Part shown: in pieces, positions 1 to 6,772 of the stretch
How positions within the stretch are numbered: the stretch's first letter is position 1
How the letters are laid out: every line of letters starts with the position of its first letter
Source of the DNA: SVQP01 sp045587385
Lineage (GTDB): Bacteria; Bacillota; Clostridia; Oscillospirales; CAG-272
Length of the DNA: 11,268 nucleotides
Direction of reading: 5' to 3'
NCBI GenBank assembly: GCA_045587385.1
Contig: JAZNCE010000133.1
Coordinates: forward strand, 1-11,268
Made by a program: the position numbers and the translations under genes
Notes under the pieces: generated by a model
The model's input: the letters and a program-made list of their open reading frames with translations, nothing else
Database searches by the model: none
Told to the model about the DNA's origin: nothing

Positions 1-200
1 CTCGGGTGCGAGCAGTTTTGACGCAGCAGATTTTTTTGAGCCCAAAAGCTTTTCCCGCAGGGCATATGGGCAATATGTCCAAGGGGAAAGATAAAGGGAT
101 CGAGAAAATCTGCTCGTCAAAACCAACTTGGTTCGACTCCCGTACGGTTAGGTTTGAATTATTATACCCGAACGGATACGCGTGCCGTTTTGCCCGCAAC
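1..200. other. Gene-free left edge
   Basis: I see no convincing gene here. A plus-strand frame is open through the stretch, but its product lacks a recognisable domain and it runs straight into the GC-rich repeat at 201-252, so it is probably chance. A T-arm-like string (GGTTCGACTCC, about 130-140) does not fold into a tRNA. The GGGCATATGGGCAATATGTCC-like stretch near 60-80 is weakly repetitive. It may be the edge of an intergenic repeat that continues outside the window. Confidence 0.4.
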
Positions 201-252
201 TCCCCTTCAGTCGCCTACGGCGCCAGCTTCCCCTCGGGGGACGCCTTGGGGG
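201..252. repeat. GC-rich double-hairpin intergenic repeat
   Basis: This is a short palindromic unit with two adjacent foldbacks: CGCC-TAC-GGCG (about 212-222), then a TCCCC-TC-GGGGGA-like hairpin (about 229-241). Its composition, CCCCTTCAGTCGCC followed by GGGGG, resembles the small hairpin repeats scattered between genes in many Oscillospirales genomes. That resemblance is from memory; no second copy lies in this window. It is unlikely to be coding. Confidence 0.4.
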
Positions 253-309
253 CGCGCATCCTTTTCTTTAGGTTGACCGTTATGGTGAAGGCAATGATTG
301 TGTCCGTCT

Positions 310-497
310 TGCTTGCTCTTGTCGATAAGGACAACCGAAATAAGCTTTGCCCCGCTGTGGGAAGATATTTGCAAGCAAATTAGACCGCAGCGGAAGAAAA
401 ACGCGAATACTTGGAGCGATTTTCTGACGCGGTTGCGGTGGATGAGGTGCATCACACGGACGCTCTTTCACATCTTCGCAAATGCAATAGGGGCTGA
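310..497 (+). pseudogene. Possible frame-broken tail of an unrecognised gene
   Basis: From 384 a frame encodes a charged, protein-like tail (AEEKREYLERFSDAVAVDEV, then HHTDALSHLRKC) that stops at the TGA at 495-497, exactly at the base of a plus-strand terminator. In that frame a TAG lies directly upstream (381-383). The neighbouring frame upstream (about 325-383) reads plausibly as coding (SFAPLWEDICKQIR), and one missing base near 382-384 would join the two. I read this as the end of a gene broken by a single-base deletion, or as a sequencing indel. No family is recognised, the 5' end is undefined, and the whole could still be chance. Confidence 0.3.
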
Positions 498-520
498 GTT
501 GATGACTCAGCTCCTTTTTT
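490..520 (+). terminator. Rho-independent terminator, plus strand
   Basis: A ten-base-pair stem (GGGGCTGAGT at 490-499 with ACTCAGCTCC at 505-514, one G-T pair) and a five-base loop are followed by six T. It overlaps the TGA of the broken reading frame at 495-497, which supports a gene having once ended here. Confidence 0.75.
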
Positions 521-536
521 ATATGCAAAAAAACAA

Positions 537-562
537 AGAAAAAGCCCCGCGCGAGGCGGGGC
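537..562 (-). terminator. Rho-independent terminator of the sigma-factor gene
   Basis: Read on the minus strand, a perfect seven-base-pair GC stem (GCCCCGC / GCGGGGC, 544-550 with 556-562) is followed by a T-rich tract (complement of the A run 537-543). It begins six bases after the stop codon of the sigma-factor gene and faces the plus-strand terminator at 490-520. Confidence 0.85.
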
Positions 563-567
563 GAGGA

Positions 568-1854
568 TTAGAGCGCATATTCGCTGATACGCGTTTCGAC
601 CAAACGATATTCAATATCATTGACAATCAATTTAGGATTGCCAGCAATGTGTTGCTTGAAGTCATCGGTGTACCACTCGGTCTGTTCAATGCAATCAACC
701 GATTCGTACCAACGCATAAAAACAAGCCTTCCATTTGTATCGACGTAATTTTCAGTGACATTATTGTTATTTTGAACGCGGATAAATTTGATTGTCTCAA
801 ACGTTCTTTCGCCGATTGTTACGTCAAAGACTCCCATTGTGTATCGGATATTATATTCGTCAATATGGATTTTATCATCCACAATCTTGGGAGAATTCTC
901 TTTAATTAGCAACGGTCTGCCGTGAACTCGGTCGTTTCCGTTAACAATTACATCGTAATCTTCTTCCATAAACGTGTAGATCGATGTGGGGAAATCATCA
1001 TCCTCGTCGCCATCACAATCAATTGTTGCAAGATCACGAATGTATTCATCGGTAAGCTGTGAGAACCAAATCTTTTCATTTTTATAAAGCTTTCCGGCTC
1101 TGATATTGTAGGTATCTCTGCGAATTTTTACGCCGGCAACCTCGTGTATCATAGCAGTCTTGGAAACGTGGCAGGTAGACACTAATGCAAGCTTATTGCG
1201 ACGATATGTTCCTTCCGAATTTTTATTTCCGACAATCGGTACAATAAAAGATTCGTCGGCACATTTAACTTCAAAAAATGGACGAGAGCTTTCCTTGAGA
1301 ATGAGCGCGGGCATATCCTCGGGGAACCCGCAGGTGTAATCTTTCTTTGCCATATTCTTTCTTCCTTTCTCAAACATCAAAATCTGTTCAGGGGTACACA
1401 TAGAACGAAATTGTTTTCGCGCGTAATGTAAGCGACTTTTAACAGTACCAATTGGAATGTTCAAGCGTTTCGCAATATCAATTTGCTTATATCCTTGCAC
1501 AGTTAGCTTTAACAGTTCCGCAGACTCTTTGGGTAACAAGTTCAAAACCTGATATGAGGTGTTATCTTCCGTTGTATCGGTGTCAGCTATATCTGGGATT
1601 GTATCTAACGAAATCAACTCGTTACCGTATTTTTTGCGAAACCATAAATTGCATTGATTTCGTGCAATGGATAATATCCAAGGTTTGAATAATTCTTTAT
1701 TTCGAAGTTTTTCAAAACCAATATAAGCCGCATAGTACGTTTCTTGAATTACGTCATCGGCATCAAAGGTGCTTGGCAACCTAAAATTAATATATCGCTC
1801 TACAACAATACGATGCTTTTTCAACAATTCTTCAAAGGATGTTTCTTGCTCCAT
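568..1854 (-). CDS. ECF-type RNA polymerase sigma factor with long C-terminal extension
   Basis: The 428-residue product should direct RNA polymerase to a small set of promoters. Residues 1-150 form a standard sigma-70 ECF unit: region 2 at about 8-75 (DADDVIQETYYAAY, then FKPWILSIARNQCN) and a region 4 helix-turn-helix at about 104-148 (LLPKESAELL, GYKQIDIAKRLNIPIGTVKS, RLHYARKQ). ECF sigmas are usually 160-200 residues; here about 270 more follow (mixed alpha/beta, with an acidic DCDGDEDDD run). I recall similar extensions in Firmicutes sigma factors, probably sensory or inhibitory, but no role is established. The ATG at 1854 is chosen because AAAGGAGGAAC lies just before it; an in-frame start 12 codons earlier lacks this. 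There is no adjacent anti-sigma gene or transmembrane segment. The gene is clearly more AT-rich than the operon at 2302-7714. Confidence 0.9.
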   Translation of the reverse strand: MEQETSFEELLKKHRIVVERYINFRLPSTFDADDVIQETYYAAYIGFEKLRNKELFKPWILSIARNQCNLWFRKKYGNELISLDTIPDIADTDTTEDNTSYQVLNLLPKESAELLKLTVQGYKQIDIAKRLNIPIGTVKSRLHYARKQFRSMCTPEQILMFEKGRKNMAKKDYTCGFPEDMPALILKESSRPFFEVKCADESFIVPIVGNKNSEGTYRRNKLALVSTCHVSKTAMIHEVAGVKIRRDTYNIRAGKLYKNEKIWFSQLTDEYIRDLATIDCDGDEDDDFPTSIYTFMEEDYDVIVNGNDRVHGRPLLIKENSPKIVDDKIHIDEYNIRYTMGVFDVTIGERTFETIKFIRVQNNNNVTENYVDTNGRLVFMRWYESVDCIEQTEWYTDDFKQHIAGNPKLIVNDIEYRLVETRISEYAL

Positions 1855-1947
1855 ATGTTCCTCCTTTCGTGTTATTAAAACCGGTTTCACATATTAAGTT
1901 GTTTTTTATGCGAAAAGGTTCAAGGTGGAAGAAATATTTTCAGAATT

Positions 1948-1977
1948 ATTATACCATAAAATTATTAACAATATAAC
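1948..1977 (-). promoter_or_regulatory. Extended -10 promoter of the sigma-factor gene
   Basis: On the minus strand TGGTATAAT (1956-1948) is a perfect extended -10 element; the -35 is poor (TTATAT, 17 bases upstream). The leader would be about 85 bases. It holds a perfect ten-base palindrome, AAACCGGTTT (1878-1887), 24 bases before the start codon, which could be a regulator or RNA-processing site. The weak -35 suggests dependence on the extended -10 or on an activator. Confidence 0.5.
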
Positions 1978-1996
1978 CACACTATTTTTCAGCTTT

Positions 1997-2051
1997 CCCG
2001 ATGCTCGCGTCTGGGGTAAGCATAGCGCGCGGTAGTCCACGCGCCATCGGG
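1997..2051. repeat. Imperfect 55-bp palindrome
   Basis: Terminal seven-base arms CCCGATG (1997-2003) and CATCGGG (2045-2051) enclose a second foldback, GCGCGCGG-tagt-CCACGCGC (about 2025-2044, one mismatch). It lies in the gene-free stretch between the sigma gene and the operon end, next to the larger palindrome at 2091-2253. It is probably a REP-like hairpin repeat. No T run follows on either strand, so it is not a classical terminator. Confidence 0.4.
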
Positions 2052-2090
2052 CAGAAGCCGGAACCCACTGTCAGCAGAGGAACAAATACG

Positions 2091-2253
2091 CGTAGGGCGG
2101 GGGCTTGCTCCCGCAGATTTTGTTTTCAATATGTGTTACCGTAGGGGAGCATTCCATATGCTCCCCAAAAGGAAAGGGCGGATATGAAATCCGCCCCTAC
2201 GATATTATAGAAATTTATTTGTTTCTTCTGCGGGAGCAAGCCCCCGCCCTACG
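2091..2253. repeat. Nested palindromic element with perfect 27-bp inverted arms
   Basis: The outer arms at 2091-2117 and 2227-2253 are exact reverse complements over 27 bases (beginning CGTAGGGCGGGGGCTTGC). Inside lies a second inverted pair, CGTAGGGG (2140-2147) and CCCCTACG (2194-2201). Within this are two hairpins: GGGGAGCAT/ATGCTCCCC (2144-2152 with 2158-2166) and GGGCGGAT/ATCCGCCC (2176-2183 with 2189-2196). The inner unit looks like one small repeat inserted into, or flanked by, another. There is no open frame of note, so it resembles a REP/MITE-type non-autonomous repeat. It sits about 50 bases beyond the last gene of the minus-strand operon and could fold in that transcript's 3' end, where I see no clear standard terminator. 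Confidence 0.85.
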
Positions 2254-2301
2254 TGATAAAATTATTTCTTCGCTAAAGTTGCAGACGCGACAGCCTCTTT
2301 T

Positions 2302-3210
2302 TTATTTTCTTATCACAGGTGAAACGCAGACAAGATCCGCAAGATCGAGTGATTCCCCGTACAGCTTGGGGATCTCCACGTCCGCAAGCGCGGACAGCGG
2401 CAGCGTCAGCGTACCGTCCGAAATATCAAACGCGCGCTCACCGTCACGGTTCTTGAGCGTCAATGTATACTTGCTCGGGTACACAAACCCGGGCTTTTTG
2501 ACGTCGCAGAGCGCAAAGCGCACCTGCTCTTCCGTCATTTCCCAAGTCAGCAGCACGCCTCTGGAAACCCAGGTGCGCTGCCTGGCAAGTGCTGCGCGCA
2601 GTTCTGCGACCGCGTCACCGCCCGCTTGTCCTTCGGCATAGGTGGCAAATCTGTTTGCCATCAGGTCGGTCCGCTTATGCAGATCCATACCCGCGCAGGC
2701 AGATAAGCGCACGCCGTCCAGCACCAGCTGCTCCCACCAGCGTATGGCAGGTCCGTTGACCGTGTGGATGGGCTCGGGGTTATTGATGATCTCGATATAA
2801 TCCACGTCGGAAAAATCGCTGATCTTCATTTCAAAGCGGCAGCCCTTGGCAAAGGGCTCTCCGTATGAAAACGGGTGTGCAATACCGGTGATTCCCCCCG
2901 CCTCCTTGCAAGCCTTGAAAAGCAGCTCGGGCTTATGGCGATCGATACAATCCCACGGCACGTATTTTTCAAGCACAGGACACACGATGTGCCCGAAATA
3001 GGTGGTATATTCCATACCGTATGCGCATTGCAAGGGTAAGCCTTGCTCTGCCATGATCTTCCGGATCTTATAGTGTCCCGAAACGGTATTATGATCGGTC
3101 AGAGCAAAGCAGTCCACGCCGTCATCTGCCATGCGCTCAATCAGCTCAGCGCAGGAAATGGGGGCATCGGATTCATTGGTATGGTTATGCAATTCATAGC
3201 GTTTGAACAT
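2302..3210 (-). CDS. PHP-domain metallohydrolase (putative phosphoesterase)
   Basis: The 302-residue cytosolic protein has the PHP-fold metal-binding motifs in order: HNHT (H8, H10), LTDHN (D39, H40), E67, H74, GIAHPF (H112) and GMDLH (D176, H178). PHP enzymes use two or three such metals to hydrolyse phosphoesters, as in histidinol phosphatase and nucleoside-phosphate or oligoribonucleotide phosphoesterases. This order resembles the CehA/McbA-like group. Residues from about 215 form a beta-rich C-terminal segment with no assigned role. The ATG at 3210 follows AAGGAGG, which overlaps the TAA of the upstream gene, so translation is probably coupled. It is last in the five-gene operon. A phosphatase acting on a sugar-phosphate product fits the context but is inference; the substrate cannot be read from sequence. 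Confidence 0.9.
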   Translation of the reverse strand: MFKRYELHNHTNESDAPISCAELIERMADDGVDCFALTDHNTVSGHYKIRKIMAEQGLPLQCAYGMEYTTYFGHIVCPVLEKYVPWDCIDRHKPELLFKACKEAGGITGIAHPFSYGEPFAKGCRFEMKISDFSDVDYIEIINNPEPIHTVNGPAIRWWEQLVLDGVRLSACAGMDLHKRTDLMANRFATYAEGQAGGDAVAELRAALARQRTWVSRGVLLTWEMTEEQVRFALCDVKKPGFVYPSKYTLTLKNRDGERAFDISDGTLTLPLSALADVEIPKLYGESLDLADLVCVSPVIRK

Positions 3211-3223
3211 CCCGCTCCCCTCC

Positions 3224-3757
3224 TTACTCTGCGCTGACGGTCAAGGTATAGTGCGTATCGTCCTTTGCCACGTTAAAGACCAGCAGCGTGATCTTGAGCA
3301 CGCCCTCCAACTTGTCCTGCGGAATACAGCCAAGCGAGGTTTCGGTCGGACTGAAGATCATGTGGCGATCGGGCAGCTGCTTATGGATGCAGCCGATAAA
3401 CTCGTCGTTGAGCGTGGCAAGCGGATGAATCTCGGTCTTAAGGTCAATGTCGTAAATCAGATAATCGCGCGCCTGCTTTTCGCTGATCTCATATCCGCTC
3501 ATTTCGCTGACCTCGGCAATGGTCTTTTGAAGCACCTCGGGCGTAATCTCGGGGCATTCCAAGAAATGCTTTTTTGTTTTGAAGTATTTTTTTAGCTCCT
3601 TGGGCGTCACGTCACCGTCACGGTAGCGCAGCTCGGCAAAATCATACGTCAGATGAATATCCAGCGCGGTGCAGGGCTGCTCCAAGCAGACCGTATACGT
3701 GATCTGCCCGACAAAGCCGCAATTGACCGTGCCTTTTACGTGATACATCTCTTTCAT
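3224..3757 (-). CDS. Unrecognised 177-residue cytosolic protein
   Basis: I do not recognise the family. The protein has no signal peptide or membrane span. It appears to alternate beta-rich ends (residues 5-45, e.g. GTVNCGFVGQITYTVCLEQ, and about 150-175) with a helical middle (about 52-105, TPKELKKYFKTKKHF, then TPEVLQKTIAEVSEMSGYE). This could be a small alpha/beta or beta-sandwich accessory protein. No catalytic motif stands out; four cysteines are dispersed. Its ATG overlaps the stop codon of the upstream gene by one base (TAATG), and its TAA forms part of the next gene's ribosome binding site. It is therefore embedded in the operon and likely made in step with its neighbours. The ATG three codons downstream is an alternative start. 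Confidence 0.85.
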   Translation of the reverse strand: MKEMYHVKGTVNCGFVGQITYTVCLEQPCTALDIHLTYDFAELRYRDGDVTPKELKKYFKTKKHFLECPEITPEVLQKTIAEVSEMSGYEISEKQARDYLIYDIDLKTEIHPLATLNDEFIGCIHKQLPDRHMIFSPTETSLGCIPQDKLEGVLKITLLVFNVAKDDTHYTLTVSAE

Positions 3758-5358
3758 TATTCCACAACCTCTGCGCTCACCTTGTTATCAATATAACGGA
3801 AGGTGAACTTGACCACGCAGTTATCGCGCGGGGTGGTAAAGTGCGACTTATAGCCGTCACCGCTGGCAGGACGTCTGCCGCATGCGGCATAGACCGCGGA
3901 CAGCGTGCCGTAGGTGGACACGGCATAATCGTACGTGCCCGCAAACGGAATGACCACGGACAATGTGTAGGTGTTGTCACCCACGTAATACATACGGGTC
4001 AGCTCGCTGTTGGAGTCGTTCTCCTCACAGCCCACGAAAGGCTGGAAGCTGCCGTAGACCACGATCTTTTCGGGCAGCTTGACGCCCGTTTCGGGGTCAT
4101 ACTGCTCGCGGCAGCCATAGCGGATCAGGTGCTCGGGGTTGGCATATCCCTCTCTGAGGCGGTCGCCGTCCTCCCAGCAAGCCTTCATCATGTCCTCCTG
4201 CCCAAAGCCCATGGGGCAGGCAGCGGACTTGTTGTTGATCTGGTAATATCCGTTCACGCCCAGCTCTCCGTTATCGCCTCGCACCATTTCAACGCGTGCG
4301 TCGCTGAGCATGCGGCGCAGGGGCATCTGGAAAAACGCGTGGGGGTTGTTGATCTGCGTCCAGCGGTATGTGTACTCAATAAAGTGATCGCGCACCGCAG
4401 GCTCCTGGTTGGCAAACCAGCCGATCTGATCATAGCCCCACCACTGCCAGCGTGCAAGCTGATGACGGGTATACTTGGGCAGATCCTCGTCAGAGAACAT
4501 CTTGCCGCCCCAGTTATCGTATTCCATCAGGTAAGGCATCTGCTCGCCCGACCAGCCGTTGGGGTTTTCACCGCCCTCGCTAAAGCCCTCGCGCACCAGC
4601 ACCAGGCGATTGCCCTCATAGTGCTCCAGGGGAGCGCGGGTGAAAGGCATTGCGTGATAATCCAAAAGCAGCTTGCCGTTGACGCTGACACCGTGCGTGT
4701 GCGCATCCAGCAGCACCTTGTGGCGGCGTGCATGCTTTGCCGCGTAATCGCGGATCATGCCGAACAATTCATACGTCTTTTTAAGTCCCTTATCCTCTGC
4801 CGTGTACAGGTGCACCTGACCCATGTGCAAAGCCTCATAACCGCAATCGATATACTGCGTTGCGCGGTAGTAGAACCACATGCGCGCTTCGTCACGGTTG
4901 AGATCGGGCATATCACCGCACTTGCCGGGATGTCTGCCCGGCTCACAATTCCAAGCCACCCTGCCGTCCTCGGTCAGCATGCGTGCGTCGTCCCAACAAA
5001 AGCACCTGTCTTCCACGGGCTTGCCAAATGCCTCGAACACGTAGGCGGGGATCTTTTGCGTCTCCATCTGCTTGGTCACGATCTCAAACACGCAAGCCTG
5101 CAGAATAATCTCGGGATCCTGCGCGTGCACCGCCTTGGCAAGTGCGCGTGACTTGGCAAAGTGCTCGGCATCATCCTCCGTCATATACCAGATACCGGAG
5201 GCGCGACCGATAAACTTGACGCCCAAACGCTTGATCAGACGCAGGTCGTCCTCTAACGTGTCGGTCAGATACAACGAGCTTGCGGAAACGGCGCGGGAAA
5301 GGTAGCTCTCCAGCACCTCACGGCTCATATTGCCGTCAAATTGAAAATTCAAGTTCAT
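3757..5358 (-). CDS. Unrecognised 533-residue protein, likely TIM-barrel glycoside-active enzyme
   Basis: I cannot name the family. The predicted layout is a barrel-like core with repeated beta-strand/acidic or His ends: KFIGRASGIWYM (about 48-59), IILQACVFEIV (84-94), YIDCGYEALHMGQVHLY (169-185), KVLLDAHTHG (214-223), PYLMEYDNWGG (275-285) and QIGWFANQEP (311-320). A beta-rich C-terminal part follows (about 430-533). The many Trp/Tyr, and Glu/Asp/His at strand ends, resemble glycoside hydrolases; E175, H183, D218, H220, H222, E279 and D281 are candidate active-site residues. There is no signal peptide, so it acts in the cytosol. The start is the ATG at 5358, with GGAG six bases before it; a GTG four codons upstream overlaps that site and is less likely. 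The gap to the GH4 gene upstream is 15 bases. Function is inferred from fold impression and operon only. Confidence 0.9.
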   Translation of the reverse strand: MNLNFQFDGNMSREVLESYLSRAVSASSLYLTDTLEDDLRLIKRLGVKFIGRASGIWYMTEDDAEHFAKSRALAKAVHAQDPEIILQACVFEIVTKQMETQKIPAYVFEAFGKPVEDRCFCWDDARMLTEDGRVAWNCEPGRHPGKCGDMPDLNRDEARMWFYYRATQYIDCGYEALHMGQVHLYTAEDKGLKKTYELFGMIRDYAAKHARRHKVLLDAHTHGVSVNGKLLLDYHAMPFTRAPLEHYEGNRLVLVREGFSEGGENPNGWSGEQMPYLMEYDNWGGKMFSDEDLPKYTRHQLARWQWWGYDQIGWFANQEPAVRDHFIEYTYRWTQINNPHAFFQMPLRRMLSDARVEMVRGDNGELGVNGYYQINNKSAACPMGFGQEDMMKACWEDGDRLREGYANPEHLIRYGCREQYDPETGVKLPEKIVVYGSFQPFVGCEENDSNSELTRMYYVGDNTYTLSVVIPFAGTYDYAVSTYGTLSAVYAACGRRPASGDGYKSHFTTPRDNCVVKFTFRYIDNKVSAEVVE

Positions 5359-5373
5359 ATTGTTCTCCACAAA

Positions 5374-6735
5374 TTACTTCAGGATCTTTTCGCCGTACGC
5401 CTCGTTGTAATCAGCGATCAGCTTCTTTGCCAGCGAGTAGGAATTGATCAGCGGGTGGGTCATAAGTGCCTCAATCGCCTTCTCCTCATTGCCCTCGCGT
5501 ACCGCCTCCACGGTCAATCTTTCATAACGCTTGATCAGACGGATATACAGCTCGCACATAGCGGGCACGCTTGCCTGCTTAACGGGCTCAATGCCGTTTT
5601 TGGTAACGTTGCAGGTCACCTCAACCACGTCGTCATCCGCAAGGAACGGGATGCAGCCCTCGTTGAGAATGCTGAGCACGAGCGTTCTGCCGCTCTCGCT
5701 CTGCATGCCCTCAATGCAATCCAGCATCACGCCCGCATAACCCATACCCTCGGGCACGGGCAGGCTTCCCTTTTCCAGCATGGGGCGGTTTGCAGAGCCG
5801 GACTCAATGGACATGTAGCTGTTCTCACGCAGCTGCATGTAGTAAAGGAAGATCTGCAGCGCCTCTTCGGGATCTGCGTCGATATCCATTGCGCGCAGCT
5901 CCTTGAACATCTGGATATTGACCTTTTCAATGGTCTGACCGCGGGTCATATCCGATTTATTGATATTGGCAAGCGCCTTTTCGCGGTGGTAATAGTAATA
6001 GAGATACTCATTGGGGATCATGCCGGTCATGCGCACCACGTCACGGTCAAAGATCTCCAGCTCCTGAATGGAGGACATGAAATCCTCGTCCTCGATCAAT
6101 CGGGGCATGATCTCTTCCCCGTTGACCTGCACGCTCTTGATCCAGGACAGGTGGTTAAGACCGAAAAATTCCACGTACATCTCTTCCTCGGTCACGCCAA
6201 GCTTTTGCGCCATGCGGTACTTCAAGCTGCTGGGCGCATCGCAGATACCGATAATGCGGTGGTAGCCTGCGCTGTGCAATGCCTGCGTAACCAGTCCGGA
6301 GGGATTGGTAAAGTTAAAGATCCACGCCTCGGGTGCGTGCTTTTCGATCAGCTCGCAGTATTCAAGCAGCACGGGAATGGTGCGCACCGCCATGGAAAAG
6401 CCGCCCACACCGGTGGTTTCCTGACCGATGACGCCGTTGCCGAGTGCTACGCCCTCGTCCACAACACGGGAGTGGTCACCGCCCACGCGCAGGGTGGTCA
6501 CGATATAATCCATACCCTTGATGGCGTCAACTGCATCGTACACCTCGCGCACGACCAGATCCTTGCCCTCGCGTGCCACTACGTGACGGCACAGCTTGCC
6601 GATGATGGAAAGCTTTTCATGGTCAATATCATACAGCACGACCTCGTCAATGTCGAGCTTCTTATAACGCTTCAAAAGTCCGTTGATAAAGATGACGGTA
6701 CGCACGCCTGCGCCGCCGATTACACCGATTTTCAT
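5374..6735 (-). CDS. GH4-family NAD/Mn-dependent 6-phospho-glycosidase
   Basis: The 453-residue product has the full length and motif order of glycoside hydrolase family 4. These are GVIGGAG (residues 4-10, NAD binding), RVGG (83-86), GQETTGVGG (104-112), NFTNPSG (141-147), ICDAP (C165, metal ligand), GLNHLSW (H195, metal ligand) and PNEYLYYYY, where Y244 aligns with the catalytic-base Tyr of known members. GH4 enzymes oxidise C3 of the sugar with NAD+, eliminate the aglycon and reduce the product. Most of the sequence resembles 6-phospho-beta-glucosidases, but C-D-A-P replaces the C-N-V-P typical of them and recalls the C-D-M-P of 6-phospho-alpha-glucosidases, so anomeric specificity is left open. 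The ATG at 6735 has GGAGG eight bases upstream; a TTG at 6750 overlaps that site. It is second in the operon. Confidence 0.93.
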   Translation of the reverse strand: MKIGVIGGAGVRTVIFINGLLKRYKKLDIDEVVLYDIDHEKLSIIGKLCRHVVAREGKDLVVREVYDAVDAIKGMDYIVTTLRVGGDHSRVVDEGVALGNGVIGQETTGVGGFSMAVRTIPVLLEYCELIEKHAPEAWIFNFTNPSGLVTQALHSAGYHRIIGICDAPSSLKYRMAQKLGVTEEEMYVEFFGLNHLSWIKSVQVNGEEIMPRLIEDEDFMSSIQELEIFDRDVVRMTGMIPNEYLYYYYHREKALANINKSDMTRGQTIEKVNIQMFKELRAMDIDADPEEALQIFLYYMQLRENSYMSIESGSANRPMLEKGSLPVPEGMGYAGVMLDCIEGMQSESGRTLVLSILNEGCIPFLADDDVVEVTCNVTKNGIEPVKQASVPAMCELYIRLIKRYERLTVEAVREGNEEKAIEALMTHPLINSYSLAKKLIADYNEAYGEKILK

Positions 6736-6772
6736 ATACGTATCCTCCAAATTTTATGCAATGATTTGTTGA

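Noticed and set aside
125..160. tRNA-like T-arm (GGTTCGACTCC)
   Set aside because: Only two of five T-stem pairs form around the TTCGACT loop, and no matching acceptor, D or anticodon arms are present.
298..909. Plus-strand open frame of 203 codons running over both terminators into the sigma gene
   Set aside because: It crosses two convergent terminators and continues antisense to the sigma factor; only its first part (to about 383) may reflect old coding sequence.
2105..2641. Plus-strand open frame across the palindromic element into the PHP gene
   Set aside because: It starts inside the repeat and runs antisense to the PHP gene, with Ser/Ala-rich low-complexity content.
3841..5151. Long plus-strand open frame (436 codons) opposite the 533-residue gene
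   Set aside because: It is antisense to a well-supported operon gene, has a Val/His/Ala-rich composition typical of mirror frames in GC-rich genes, and lacks a ribosome binding site.
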